NCBI RefSeq assembly: GCF_001544555.2
Contig: NZ_FCOK02000034.1
Span: forward strand, 28,532 to 92,531
Length of the DNA: 64,000 bases
DNA from: Caballeronia udeis
GTDB lineage: Bacteria > Pseudomonadota > Gammaproteobacteria > Burkholderiales > Burkholderiaceae
Direction: 5' to 3'
Below are positions 43,623-51,745 of this stretch, piece by piece (within the stretch, counting starts at the first letter, position 1; every line of letters starts with the position of its first letter). The translations under genes and the position numbers were made by a program. The notes below the pieces were generated by a model that saw only the letters and a list, made by a program, of their open reading frames with translations, did not search any database and was not told where the DNA came from.

Positions 43623-44285
43623 TCACTTAAGCTGCGCGACCAGCGCGTCAGCCCCTTTTTCGATACCGGTCTTCGACGCGTTCAGCTTCCCGACGCTTGC
43701 CCCAATGTTGTACGGGTTCGGGTACTGTTTTGTCACGTAGGCACTGAGCAAGCGGTTGGTCGAAGCGTCATGGATTTCGACGGCGTAGATGACGGAACCT
43801 GTAAGGGCGCCTTCCTTGCCTCGGGCCGCTTGCACGCCGTTGTATAAGCCGCCGGCAATGTCGAACCGCGAAAGGGTGCCGATAACCGGAGTGGTAGTCG
43901 CCGCGCCCGTCAGTGTCAGCTTGACGCGCAGCGTGTCCGGACCTGGGTTGTTCGCCAGTTCGAAGCGGGTTCCCAGTTTTTCCGCAAACTTCGTTTGCAT
44001 ATAGCTGGCGAGGGACGCTTTGTCCGCATCAGTCATGTCGCCAAACTGGTTGTCAGCGCCCCGATAAACCACCACCGGATCAATGATCAACCGGCGGTAT
44101 TGCCGCCAATCCACCTGGGTCGAGAAGCGATAAGGCACTCGTCCGGTCGCATCCTGCGGATCGGGTTTTAAATAGGATGACGATTCAATCCCTGAATACG
44201 CAACAGGATTCACGGTTGTGCAACCCACCAAGGCTGCGCAAATCACTGTTAGCAGCAAGTGCCGCGAATTGATCGTCTTGACCAT
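43623..44285 (-). CDS. DUF3313 family lipoprotein
   Basis: A 220-residue exported lipoprotein of the DUF3313 family: signal peptide with lipobox (ALVGC, Cys22), then GIESSSYLKPDPQDATGRVPYRF, DWRQYRRLIIDPVVVYRG, YMQTKFAEKLGTRFELANNPG and VIYAVEIHDASTNRLLSAYVTKQYP. Function is unknown; the late segment resembles proteins that assemble lipoprotein oligomers near the outer membrane. A palindromic AAACCG-N6-CGGTTT site lies about 80 bp upstream. It is separate from pqiA, which starts about 200 bp away and runs in the same direction. Confidence 0.85.
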   Translation of the reverse strand: MVKTINSRHLLLTVICAALVGCTTVNPVAYSGIESSSYLKPDPQDATGRVPYRFSTQVDWRQYRRLIIDPVVVYRGADNQFGDMTDADKASLASYMQTKFAEKLGTRFELANNPGPDTLRVKLTLTGAATTTPVIGTLSRFDIAGGLYNGVQAARGKEGALTGSVIYAVEIHDASTNRLLSAYVTKQYPNPYNIGASVGKLNASKTGIEKGADALVAQLK

Positions 44286-44759
44286 TCACATCTCCGGTTC
44301 GGTTTCTGCATCAGACATGACAGCTCATGTGTGGCGCCAGCCTAACATCGCTTAATATGAATGTAAACCGACCAGGCGGTTTGTTTGTAAAATAAACTGC
44401 CGGATGTGTCAGACATCAACGTCATGGCAGTTTTGTTACGGACGCACGCAAATGGGGCAAATGCGCTGCGTCGCGGATTCAGGGATACCTCGAGACGGTC
44501 GGAGGGGAGGCTTGGCCATTAGATGAGTTCGACCTGCGGTTCAATAAGCCAAACTCGGCCCAGCTCAGCGGACTAGCAAGGCCTGTCAACCACTCCTGGC
44601 GGGTTTTTCTCTGTTGAACGCCCCGCTTGGCTTTGGCACAACAATCCAAGGTGCTATTGCGAACAGTCGGCACCGAGAGCGACGAGATGGGACTGCATTT
44701 CGATTAAAAGGCTCCGGAAACGCCAATGCGTCCGGGGCCGAACTCTGTGAAAAAACTGA
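44286..44759. other. Non-coding stretch between DUF3313 gene and hicB
   Basis: About 470 bases without a convincing gene. It carries the AAACCG-N6-CGGTTT dyad (44365-44382) near the DUF3313 promoter side. The remainder (about 44480-44740) has no frame that I recognise on either strand and could be a scar of an insertion, but no repeat boundary or integrase was found. Confidence 0.45.
44365..44382. promoter_or_regulatory. AAACCG-N6-CGGTTT dyad, TetR-type operator candidate
   Basis: A perfect 6-bp inverted repeat with central ACCAGG, 80-97 bp upstream of the DUF3313 start, next to an AT-rich stretch (TTTGTTTGTAAAATAAA) suited to a promoter. TetR-family operators often have such ACCG/CGGT arms. 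A TetR gene lies 1.3 kb away at 45670-46299, but any link is inference. Confidence 0.4.
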
Positions 44760-45179
44760 TCAGACGATGGATACTTCCAACCGTTTGCCGAGCTTCTTGA
44801 ACGCCGCTTCAATGGCATCCAACTTGGACGAATGACGCGGATCGAGTAGCCGATCGACCTGTGGCATATGTACGTCCAGACGACGCGCGAGTTCCGACTT
44901 CTTAATACCCTGACGGATCATTTCGTTGGCGAGCAGAACCTTCGAAACGACGAGTGCCGGCAACGTCACGACAGGCTGTCCTTTCTTTGATTTTGAAGGA
45001 GGGGGAACCTCCCGCTTCTCGTCAAAATAGATCTCGATGGCGCTCTCCAATGCGTCCAGCGCGTTAAGTAGTGCCTCGTCTTCATCGTCTCCGACAGATA
45101 CGGCTTCGGGGATATCCGGGAAGGTCACCAGATACGTGTTGTTCGTATCTAGCTCCAATTTCACAGGATAAGACAACAT
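44760..45179 (-). CDS. hicB: HicB-family antitoxin
   Basis: A 139-residue antitoxin: an N-terminal HicB partial RNase-H-like fold (YPVKLELDTNNTYLVTFPDIPEAVSVGDDEDEALLNA, in parts) that caps the toxin, a Lys/Pro linker near residue 65, and a C-terminal HTH DNA-binding domain at about 85-130 (GIKKSELARRLDVHMPQVDRLLD). It neutralises HicA and represses its own operon. The start lies 125 bp after hicA, wider than usual, and has only a distant GGAGA (12-base spacing), so it may have its own promoter. Confidence 0.92.
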   Translation of the reverse strand: MLSYPVKLELDTNNTYLVTFPDIPEAVSVGDDEDEALLNALDALESAIEIYFDEKREVPPPSKSKKGQPVVTLPALVVSKVLLANEMIRQGIKKSELARRLDVHMPQVDRLLDPRHSSKLDAIEAAFKKLGKRLEVSIV

Positions 45180-45206
45180 GGCTATGTGATTCTCCGATAA
45201 TTTTCA

Positions 45207-45224
45207 CACTTCAAAACCGAAGTG
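45207..45224. promoter_or_regulatory. Inverted repeat in the hicA-hicB spacer
   Basis: CACTTC-AAAACC-GAAGTG, perfect 6-bp arms, about 30 bp before the hicB start. A second, longer-loop repeat (GCTATCT ... AGATAGC, 45257-45285) lies further upstream, near the end of hicA. They may control a separate hicB promoter or process the transcript. Confidence 0.35.
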
Positions 45225-45304
45225 CGATGTCCTGCATTGCAACGATCTTGCGACCTGCTATCTACAGCGAATGTGTGAAGATAGCCCCTCTCGGGGCCAC
45301 TAAC

Positions 45305-45484
45305 TCACTTCAATCCAAGCTGTTTCTTAATCTGCTCAACCAACCCCGTTCCTATTTCTTTGCTGCCGTGATCCGGGAAAATTGTTGTCTTGCCATTAAG
45401 AGTTACTCGGAAGTGGCTACCTTTGGCTGGTTTGAATTCTGCGCCTTGGTTTTTAAGCCACTTTCTGAACTCGCTGTATTTCAT
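45305..45484 (-). CDS. hicA: HicA-family mRNA interferase toxin
   Basis: A 59-residue toxin with a dsRNA-binding-like fold: MKYSEFRKWLKNQGAEF, then the catalytic His motif KGSHFRVTLNGK, FPDHGSKEIGTGLVEQIKKQ and the C-terminal GLK. HicA cleaves mRNA independently of ribosomes. The start at 45484 has a strong AGGAGG five bases upstream; the longer frame would begin inside the promoter. It lies upstream of hicB, as in Escherichia coli. Confidence 0.93.
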   Translation of the reverse strand: MKYSEFRKWLKNQGAEFKPAKGSHFRVTLNGKTTIFPDHGSKEIGTGLVEQIKKQLGLK

Positions 45485-45512
45485 AGGCCTCCTGCTATCG
45501 TTAAGCGAAGCC

Positions 45513-45542
45513 ATGATACAACATATGTGTTGTCAAATGCAA
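45513..45542 (-). promoter_or_regulatory. Promoter of hicA with operator in the spacer
   Basis: On the minus strand a TTGCAT -35 (45542-45537) and TATCAT -10 (45518-45513) are 18 bases apart. The spacer is almost filled by the operator palindrome 45518-45533. Transcription would start near 45506, giving a short leader before the AGGAGG of hicA. Confidence 0.6.
45518..45533. promoter_or_regulatory. HicB operator candidate 1
   Basis: ACAACA-TATG-TGTTGT, a perfect dyad located in the -35/-10 spacer of the hicA promoter, so a bound repressor would block RNA polymerase. It matches site 2, 34 bp away. Confidence 0.6.
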
Positions 45543-45552
45543 CGACTAAATG

Positions 45553-45566
45553 CAACAAATGTGTTG
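45553..45566. promoter_or_regulatory. HicB operator candidate 2
   Basis: CAACA-AATG-TGTTG, the same dyad with the same spacing as site 1, centred 34 bp further upstream of the hicA promoter. Paired sites about three helical turns apart suit cooperative binding by a HicB tetramer. Confidence 0.55.
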
Positions 45567-45669
45567 TGTTTATTTGTGGGGAAGCGCGCTGACCTGGACA
45601 TCGGGGGGATTGATCTCGGAGTTTGACATCCGTTCGGACCTGGCTTGTCACCCAGCGGATAAGCTCTTT

Positions 45670-46299
45670 TCAGGCGCTTTGATCGCGCGCGCTTGCGCTG
45701 CGCGACGCGCGCACCGAGCGCGTTTTTTTGGGCGCTTCAGCAGAAGACGGCCACTGGCGCTCGTCCAGCAGACGATCGAACAAACGGCCCCGCTCCTTGT
45801 CGGAAAGCGGACAGAGCCCGAGCAGGGCGCTCAACGCGAGACCTCTTGCCGCTTCCAGACGCAGCAAGGCCAGATCCGGGTCCGTCGCTTCGGCCTTGAT
45901 GCGTTTGATCCTTTTCGCATCTGCTTCCCGAATGGAGGTCATCAGTGAGGGATCTTCCACCAGAGCCGCCAGAATGGCATGGCCGACCGGGTTCTGCTGG
46001 GCCATGGATTCGCGGGTTGTGGCGATCTGCGACAGCAGCGTGGGGCTGGGTTCTTCGGGATCGATCTTCGCCAGGTAGTCTCGGGAGAAGTTCTCGAAAT
46101 ACTCGGTCCGGTGTTCGAGCAACGCTTTCAGCACGTTTCCTTTTGTCTGGAACTGATGCATCAGGCCGCCCTTGCTGATACCGCTTTCGCGCGAGATGGC
46201 GTCGAACGTGAGCTGGCCCGGACCATCGCGGCAAACGATGGTGAGCGCTGCCTGGATGGCCGCTGCACGGGAGCGTTCCGAGCGGGTTGGATTGTCCAT
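45670..46299 (-). CDS. TetR-family transcriptional regulator
   Basis: A 209-residue TetR regulator: HTH at about residues 8-55 (RAAAIQAALTIVCRDGPGQLTFDAISRESGISKGGLMHQF) and an all-helical ligand domain with LEAARGLALSALLGLCPLSD, resembling the TetR_C_37-like/YcdC group. A basic tail KKTRSVRASRSASARDQSA follows. The ATG at 46299 has GAGAG nearby; a longer frame is not supported. Its likely target is not adjacent in a divergent position; the dyad at 46386-46402 may be its own operator. Confidence 0.88.
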   Translation of the reverse strand: MDNPTRSERSRAAAIQAALTIVCRDGPGQLTFDAISRESGISKGGLMHQFQTKGNVLKALLEHRTEYFENFSRDYLAKIDPEEPSPTLLSQIATTRESMAQQNPVGHAILAALVEDPSLMTSIREADAKRIKRIKAEATDPDLALLRLEAARGLALSALLGLCPLSDKERGRLFDRLLDERQWPSSAEAPKKTRSVRASRSASARDQSA

Positions 46300-46385
46300 A
46301 AATTCTCTCAAGAGCAGATACGAGTTCACGCAACTGCATAAAAAATCGCCAGAACATGAGTAGTTGCTCAAGCGTTGTTGTTCTT

Positions 46386-46402
46386 TATCCCGGGAGGGGA
46401 TA
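46386..46402. promoter_or_regulatory. TATCCC-N5-GGGATA dyad upstream of the TetR gene
   Basis: A perfect 6-bp inverted repeat with central GGGAG, about 90 bp upstream of the TetR start, in the 234-bp space between the TetR and LysR genes. A plausible autoregulatory operator. Confidence 0.4.
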
Positions 46403-46533
46403 CCTGCCTGACGGCTAGCGTATAGCTTCGCATACTTTTAAAGCGACCTCTGGACCTGAACTTTACATGGGTCATCAGCCGGCTACTGCGCGCGGGCCGT
46501 CATCATGCCCCCGTCAGTGGTGATTCAACGCGA

Positions 46534-47445
46534 TCAGTCAAGGCGGTCCCATGGCGGTTCGTCGCGAAACGCGTTGGCGAGGTAATCGATGAACTGTCGA
46601 ACCTTCGACGGCACATAGCGCGCAGTCGGATAAACCGCGTTGATGGTCAGCTCCGCCGTCCTGTAGTCAGGCAGCAGCCTGATCAGGTTCCCGGCCTTGA
46701 TATCCTGCCCAAAAACGAAGGTAGGGCCATACGCAATTCCGACTCCCGCGAGCACTGAGGAGCGCAGCATCTGCATGTTGTTGGCCTGCATCCGAAGCGG
46801 TCCGTCGATCACATGCTCGCGATTCCGTTTATCCGTCAGCGTCCACTCGGGAACCGATACCGCCTCGCTGAACGCAAGACGAGGTGCACGCCGCAAGTCT
46901 TCGGGATTCTTTGGCGCACCCTCGCGCGCGAGGTACGCCGGTGACGCGCAGATCGCCATGCGGCAGGGTGCGAGACGCCGGGCGACGAGATTGGAGTCGG
47001 GCAGTTTGCCAATGCGGATAGCGACGTCAATACCCGCGCTTTGCAGGTCGATATAACGATCGTCGAGCGAGACTTCAATGCTGACGTGAGGATGATCGTC
47101 CAGGTAGCGCGCGACCACCTCGCCCATATGCATTGCACCGAACGTGACAGGCGCGGCGACCCGCAAGGTGCCGCGTACCGTGCTGTGCGCGTCGCTGGCT
47201 TCCCGGTTGGCATCGTCGAATTCTTCGAGGATGCGTTGGCACCGGACGTAGTACGTGCGCCCGGCGTCGGTGAGGCTCAGGCTCCGGGTGCTGCGATGAA
47301 GCAGGCGCACGTTCAACTCGGCTTCGAGCGCGCTGACATATTTGCCGGCCATGGAAGCGGACAGGCCAAAACGTTTGCCGGCGGCCACCAGACTGCCCTC
47401 GTCAATGGCGGCGACAAACACGGCGATGCTTGCGAAACGGTCCAT
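46534..47445 (-). CDS. LysR-family transcriptional regulator
   Basis: A 303-residue LysR regulator of the large CrgA/DsdC-like branch: FASIAVFVAAIDEGSLVAAGKRFGLSASMAGKYVSALE at the HTH, DAHSTVRGTLRVAAPVTFGAMHMG at the linker and LVARRLAPCRMAICASPAYLAREG in the effector domain. It is divergent from the alpha/beta hydrolase/ABM pair (128 bp between starts) and so is their likely regulator. Confidence 0.92.
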   Translation of the reverse strand: MDRFASIAVFVAAIDEGSLVAAGKRFGLSASMAGKYVSALEAELNVRLLHRSTRSLSLTDAGRTYYVRCQRILEEFDDANREASDAHSTVRGTLRVAAPVTFGAMHMGEVVARYLDDHPHVSIEVSLDDRYIDLQSAGIDVAIRIGKLPDSNLVARRLAPCRMAICASPAYLAREGAPKNPEDLRRAPRLAFSEAVSVPEWTLTDKRNREHVIDGPLRMQANNMQMLRSSVLAGVGIAYGPTFVFGQDIKAGNLIRLLPDYRTAELTINAVYPTARYVPSKVRQFIDYLANAFRDEPPWDRLD

Positions 47446-47573
47446 TTTATTCGATAGCCGGATGACTAGGTGATGATACAGAAGAAGGGATTATCGCCTT
47501 TCATTCGCTAATCTAACATCGCCTTGTGAGTTTGGCCGACCGCGGTCAAGCCGCCGATATCAAGGAGTTTGAG

Positions 47574-48407
47574 ATGAAAGTAGCGTCCAACGGCATACAG
47601 ATTCACGTGAAAGACCAGGGCGTCGGCGCACTGCCGGTCGTTTTTCTACATTACTGGGGAGGGTCGTCGCGCACGTGGGATGACGTGATCGCGGCGCTTC
47701 CGGCGGGATACAGGACCATCGCGCCGGACCTGCGGGGCTGGGGCGATTCGGACGCGCCGGCCGCCGGATACGCGCTCGCCGACTTCGCCGACGACGCGCA
47801 GCACATGATTGCCGTAATGAACCTGAACCGGTTCGTATTGGCGGGCCACTCGATGGGCGGCAAGATTGCGCAGTTGCTCGCGTCGCGTCGCCCTCAGGGG
47901 CTCGCCGGGCTCGTGCTGGTTGCGCCGTCTCCGCCCGTGCCGCAGGTCCTGCCTGCTGAAGTGCGCGCGGCAATGGAAGGCGCTTACCTCTCGCGGGAGT
48001 CCGTCGGCATGGCGATAGACCAGATGCTGACCGCCAGACCGCTCAGCCCGAAGCACCGGGAACAGGTGATTGAAGACAGCCTGCGTGGTGCGTCTCAGGC
48101 GAAGCTGGCGTGGCCCCAAGCCACAAGCCTGGAAGACATCACGCTCGATGTCGCTGCGATCAATGTCCCGACTATCGTGATTGCCGGCGAGCTTGACCGT
48201 ATCGACGGCACCGCAATACTCGAAGCGGAATTGCTCACGCGTGTTCCGCACGCGGTCATGCATGTGCTGCCCGGTACCGGGCACTTGTCACCGCTGGAAT
48301 CGCCGGTGGAAGTGGCCGGGATCATTCGCGAGTTTGTCGATGGGCTTGAGCGCGCCGGCGGCGATGCAATCACAGACCCTGCTGATGAACGTGAAGGACG
48401 ACTTTGA
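47574..48407 (+). CDS. Alpha/beta-fold hydrolase
   Basis: A 277-residue alpha/beta hydrolase. The ATG at 47574 has AAGGAG seven to eight bases upstream. The oxyanion region is VVFLHYWGGSSRTWDDV, the nucleophile elbow is AGHSMGGKIAQ (Ser about 97), the acid is probably in AGELDRIDG and the His is in PGTGHLSPLESP. It resembles haloacid/ester or C-C bond hydrolases of the arylesterase type. It overlaps the next gene by 44 bases, so the two proteins are probably made together under the divergent LysR. Confidence 0.9.
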   Translation: MKVASNGIQIHVKDQGVGALPVVFLHYWGGSSRTWDDVIAALPAGYRTIAPDLRGWGDSDAPAAGYALADFADDAQHMIAVMNLNRFVLAGHSMGGKIAQLLASRRPQGLAGLVLVAPSPPVPQVLPAEVRAAMEGAYLSRESVGMAIDQMLTARPLSPKHREQVIEDSLRGASQAKLAWPQATSLEDITLDVAAINVPTIVIAGELDRIDGTAILEAELLTRVPHAVMHVLPGTGHLSPLESPVEVAGIIREFVDGLERAGGDAITDPADEREGRL

Positions 48408-48681
48408 GGCGGATTTTGTTGGCGGACTGCCTGCGCTGATGCGCGAAACGTCTTCTTCGCCGGGCGCGCGATCGGTTCGCGCGTTCCGCAATGCCGAGAG
48501 CGCCAACGCGATCCTGTTTGTCGAAGAGTGGGAAAGCGAAGCGGCATTCAAGACGTACATTGCATGGCGGACCGAGCGCGGCGATATGGCAAGGCTGGCT
48601 CAGATGCTGTCGAAACCGGCTGAGATAACGACGTGGTCCACGGCAACGCAGGCCGTGAGCGGTAACGCCAGGTCGCCTTGA
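48364..48681 (+). CDS. Antibiotic biosynthesis monooxygenase (ABM)-domain protein
   Basis: A 105-residue ferredoxin-like-fold protein of the ABM family: LLMNVKDDFEADFVGGLPAL, SVRAFRNAESANAILFVEEWESEAAFKTYIAW and ERGDMARLAQ. Such small proteins act as cofactor-free quinone monooxygenases or as dimeric helpers. The start MQSQTLL at 48364 is preceded by a weak GGCGG; an internal ATG at 48385 is possible. It lies in the +1 frame over the end of the hydrolase gene. Confidence 0.8.
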   Translation: MQSQTLLMNVKDDFEADFVGGLPALMRETSSSPGARSVRAFRNAESANAILFVEEWESEAAFKTYIAWRTERGDMARLAQMLSKPAEITTWSTATQAVSGNARSP

Positions 48682-48855
48682 GCCTCCTGGCGTTTTTCAT
48701 TGCGCGTGCCGCTGCTTCCTTGCCTTATCGAAACAAGAAACAAGAAACAATCCCGCCGTTTGTCTACTGCAACATAGCGATGCTACTGTTCGACTGGCGC
48801 CCGTTGAGCGCTCCATCCCCGTGTACGGTCGTGCTCTTTCCAAAGGAAAGCCATC

Positions 48856-49269
48856 ATGCGATACACCCTGTTCGAGCAACGTAAAGACGAATTGATTCTG
48901 GTTGCACGCGTACTGCTGATGGTCCTGTTCGTGATCTTCGGCTGGAGCAAATTGACGGGTTTCTCGGGCACGATCGGTTTCATGGCCACGAAAGGCGCGC
49001 CGTTTCCAATGGTCTCGGCCATCATCGCGGTCATCATGGAGTTTTTTGCCGGTATTGCAATCCTGATCGGGTTCTACACCCGGCCGCTCGCGCTGATCCT
49101 CGCGCTGTACACGCTGGGCACGGCGCTCATAGGACACCACTTCTGGACCATGACCGGTGACGCGTATATGGCCAATCTGATCAACTTCTACAAGAACATC
49201 AGCATCATGGGCGGCCTGCTGCTGTTGTGCGTGACAGGCGCAGGCAAATATTCGATCGACCGAAGGTAA
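48856..49269 (+). CDS. DoxX family membrane protein
   Basis: A 137-residue inner-membrane protein with four hydrophobic helices (about 15-35, 55-75, 80-100, 115-130), of the DoxX/DoxD group: VLLMVLFVIFGWSKLTGF, then AVIMEFFAGIAILIGFYTRP, TALIGHHFWTM and NFYKNISIMGGLLLLC. DoxX proteins are linked to thiosulfate/quinone metabolism or redox stress in some species. It is followed immediately by a 12-bp tandem repeat and then yceH. Confidence 0.92.
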   Translation: MRYTLFEQRKDELILVARVLLMVLFVIFGWSKLTGFSGTIGFMATKGAPFPMVSAIIAVIMEFFAGIAILIGFYTRPLALILALYTLGTALIGHHFWTMTGDAYMANLINFYKNISIMGGLLLLCVTGAGKYSIDRR

Positions 49270-49270
49270 G

Positions 49271-49342
49271 CCGATCCATAAGCCCATCCATAAGGACGTC
49301 CATAAGCCCATCCATAAGCCCATCCATAAGCCCATCCATAAG
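49271..49342 (+). repeat. 12-bp tandem repeat, six units
   Basis: Consensus CCCATCCATAAG: units start at 49271, 49283, 49295, 49307, 49319 and 49331. Units 2, 4, 5 and 6 are identical; unit 1 reads CCGATCCATAAG and unit 3 GACGTCCATAAG. It begins just after the doxX stop, in the doxX-yceH intergenic region. A candidate variable-number repeat. Confidence 0.9.
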
Positions 49343-49484
49343 CGCATCGATCACCGTGTATTCTCGGGACCGGGGAGGGCGGATATCATACTGGTCTTCA
49401 CAGGGCTGGTTAAGCGCCTATAGACATCCGCCGCCCGGCTCTCGCCCGGCCCGACACCCGTATCTGCACCCAGCGACGTCAAGC

Positions 49485-50201
49485 ATGAATTCCACTCCCG
49501 CTGCTCCCTCACGCCCGCCCATGCGCACCCTGACGCCGCTTGAGGCGCGCGTGCTGGCCGTACTTGTCGAAAAACAGCACACGGTCCCGGATGCGTATCC
49601 GCTCTCGGTCAACGCGCTGACCTCCGGCTGCAACCAGAAGACCGCGCGCTCGCCGGTGATGAACGTCACCGAGGCCGAGGTTCTCACGACCGTCGACGAC
49701 CTGAAGCGCCTGAGCCTGGTTTTTGAAGGCAGCAGCAGCCGCGTGCCGCGCTTCGAGCACAACATGAACCGCGTATTGGGCATCCCGAGCCAGGCCGCTG
49801 CGCTGCTCACCACATTGATGTTGCGCGGGCCTCAGACTGCGGCGGAGCTTCGCCTGAATGCCGCACGCCTGCATGGTTTCGCCGATGTCTCGTCGGTCGA
49901 GGCATTCCTCGATGAACTCGCCGCCAGCGATTCGCCCCGCGTCGTGAAACTGCCGCGCACTCCGGGCGAACGCGAAAGCCGCTGGGCACATCTGTTATGC
50001 GGCGAAGTGAGCGTGAGTGTCAGTGTCAGTGAAGCTTCAGCCGGCGGCGCTTTGGACGACTCCGTTTCATACAGCGAGTTCGAGACGCTCAAAGCGGAGC
50101 ACAAACGGCTTGGCGAGGAGTTCATCCGGCTGCGGACCATGATCGAGCAGATGGCGGCCGAATTGGGTATCACCCTCGATAAAACGGGTGAGCAATCCTA
50201 A
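49485..50201 (+). CDS. yceH: YceH family protein (DUF480)
   Basis: A 238-residue cytosolic protein of the YceH/DUF480 family: two winged-helix-like domains (RTLTPLEARVLAVLVEKQHTVPDAYPLS, TSGCNQKTARSPVM, SSSRVPRFEHNMNRVLGI) and a C-terminal coiled helix (FETLKAEHKRLGEEFIRLR). No function is established. The start at 49485 matches the family's usual MNSTP-type beginning in Burkholderia; MRTLTPLEARV at 49521 is an alternative. A Ser/Val-rich stretch (EVSVSVSVSEASAGG) links the two parts. Confidence 0.92.
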   Translation: MNSTPAAPSRPPMRTLTPLEARVLAVLVEKQHTVPDAYPLSVNALTSGCNQKTARSPVMNVTEAEVLTTVDDLKRLSLVFEGSSSRVPRFEHNMNRVLGIPSQAAALLTTLMLRGPQTAAELRLNAARLHGFADVSSVEAFLDELAASDSPRVVKLPRTPGERESRWAHLLCGEVSVSVSVSEASAGGALDDSVSYSEFETLKAEHKRLGEEFIRLRTMIEQMAAELGITLDKTGEQS

Positions 50202-50325
50202 GTATTTCATTGAACGCTGTCTGGATCGCACTTTCATAGTCGGCAATCCCGATATTCTTTTCGATTTTCGCAACGTCCAGCGACACCTTTTTGCTGCCGT
50301 AATAGAAGATCGGCAGGGATGACAT
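50170..50325 (-). CDS. Possible small ORF or gene fragment
   Basis: A 51-residue minus-strand frame overlapping the end of yceH by 32 bases. It reads MSSLPIFYYGSKKVSLDVAK, IEKNIGIADYESAIQTAFNEIL and then a short tail. The first about 40 residues look protein-like and the frame extends 12 codons further upstream without a start, so it may be the broken 3' end of a lost gene. I do not recognise the family and see no ribosome-binding site. Confidence 0.25.
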   Translation of the reverse strand: MSSLPIFYYGSKKVSLDVAKIEKNIGIADYESAIQTAFNEILRIAHPFYRG

Positions 50326-50419
50326 GAGCTTGACGAGCAGCGCCTTGCGCTGGCTTAGTCACTGATTACACAATGCAACTCTGCTGAAGGCGGGCGTACC
50401 TGCATACGCCGCAACAGTG

Positions 50420-51745
50420 TCAGGTGCGCACGCGCATGGGGAAGTCGAGTACGACGGCGAGGCCGCCGCCGTCAGCATTGCGCATGGCCAGGTCCCCGCC
50501 GTAGCGGCGCGTGAGACGCCGCACGATCGTCAGGCCCAAACCGCAATGCGCGTCGCCTCCGCGGGCGGGATCGATCCGCACGAAAGGTCTTAGTGCGCGC
50601 GTGAAATGGGCTTCGGGCATGCCCTTGCCATGATCCCGCACGCTCAGGCGGTCACGCCCGTTGCTCCGCGACGTCGCGATGCACAACGGCGGCGCGCCAT
50701 AGGTGAACGCGTTTTCGACGAGGTTTGACAGGATCCGGTCCAGTTCCACGGCGGGCAGGCGAAAGTCGTCGCCCGCTTGCAGGTCGAGCATGAACAGCGG
50801 GTCTCGTGCGAGCACGCCGTGGCCGTCGACATTCGCTTCAGCTTCAGCTTCCGCGTAGTGCGAACGGCAGAACGCATCGACTGAGATCCACGGCGCGTGC
50901 GCATCTGTTTCGGTATCGCGGGCGAAGTCGAGGAATTGCGTGACGATCTGCGCAAGCGATTCAGTGTCACGGAAAAAGCCATCGCGCGCGCCGGTGTCCG
51001 CCACAAGGTTCGCGCGGACCTGGATGCGCGTGATCGGCGCGCGCAGGTCATGCGCCACGCCAGCCAGCATGATCGCGCGTTCCTGTTCGGCGTCGCTCAG
51101 TTCGCGGGCCATTTCGTTGAAGTCGCCGATCAGGCTCTTGACCTCCGATGGACCGTTGGCAAGGACCATCGGCGGACGATGCCCCGATCTGAATTCGCGT
51201 GCTGCCCGTGCCAACCTCGATATGGGTTTCTGTATCTGCCACGCGCCGAGCAGTGCGATAACAATGGCGAGGAACAGCATGAGCGCACTGGCGCTCAGAA
51301 AACGGCTCAGCGGGGGCACCACGGCTGGAATCACAAGCCATCGCGACGACGTGCCATAGCGCACCCACATGAGCGTCTCGGTATGGTCGAGCACCACGCG
51401 GCTCTGCGGCGGCAGGTCCGCGCGCACGGAGGCTTCGAACGGGCCGTGTGTATCCGAGCAGGGCGGGGGACAACCGAGCGGTGCGGACCGCGTCCCGGCA
51501 TCGACAAAACGCAGGCCGAGCGCGGCGGCGAGACGCTCACTCGAGCCGTCGGCAGCGCTCGCCGTTGGTTCCAGCACCAGCCGTACCAGCCGGCTGACGT
51601 GATTTGCCTCGATGACTCCGCGCTCGCGATCGACGATCACGAGCCACGTCAGTTGCATCATGACGAGCAGACCCACGGACAGCAACGCAAGCCGGCCGAA
51701 GATAGTGTTGAGAGGGCGCAGCAGCTTATGCATCGGCTTATGCAT
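50420..51745 (-). CDS. Two-component sensor histidine kinase
   Basis: A 441-residue membrane sensor kinase. TM1 is at about residues 13-33 (IFGRLALLSVGLLVMMQLTWL), then a periplasmic domain to about 150 with three Cys (LGCPPPCSD), TM2 at about 155-175, HAMP, the H-box GVAHDLRAPITRIQ (phospho-His), the N-box LSNLVENAFTYG, and G-boxes VRDHGKGMP and HCGLGLTIVRRL. The start at 51745 overlaps the response regulator stop by 8 bases (ATGCATAA), so synthesis is coupled; ATG 51733 is an alternative. Confidence 0.92.
   Translation of the reverse strand: MHKPMHKLLRPLNTIFGRLALLSVGLLVMMQLTWLVIVDRERGVIEANHVSRLVRLVLEPTASAADGSSERLAAALGLRFVDAGTRSAPLGCPPPCSDTHGPFEASVRADLPPQSRVVLDHTETLMWVRYGTSSRWLVIPAVVPPLSRFLSASALMLFLAIVIALLGAWQIQKPISRLARAAREFRSGHRPPMVLANGPSEVKSLIGDFNEMARELSDAEQERAIMLAGVAHDLRAPITRIQVRANLVADTGARDGFFRDTESLAQIVTQFLDFARDTETDAHAPWISVDAFCRSHYAEAEAEANVDGHGVLARDPLFMLDLQAGDDFRLPAVELDRILSNLVENAFTYGAPPLCIATSRSNGRDRLSVRDHGKGMPEAHFTRALRPFVRIDPARGGDAHCGLGLTIVRRLTRRYGGDLAMRNADGGGLAVVLDFPMRVRT

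Noticed and set aside
44480..44740. tRNA-like or attachment-site remnant
   Set aside because: A GCAGGTCGAACTC stretch loosely resembles a T-arm, but no acceptor stem or repeat could be matched.
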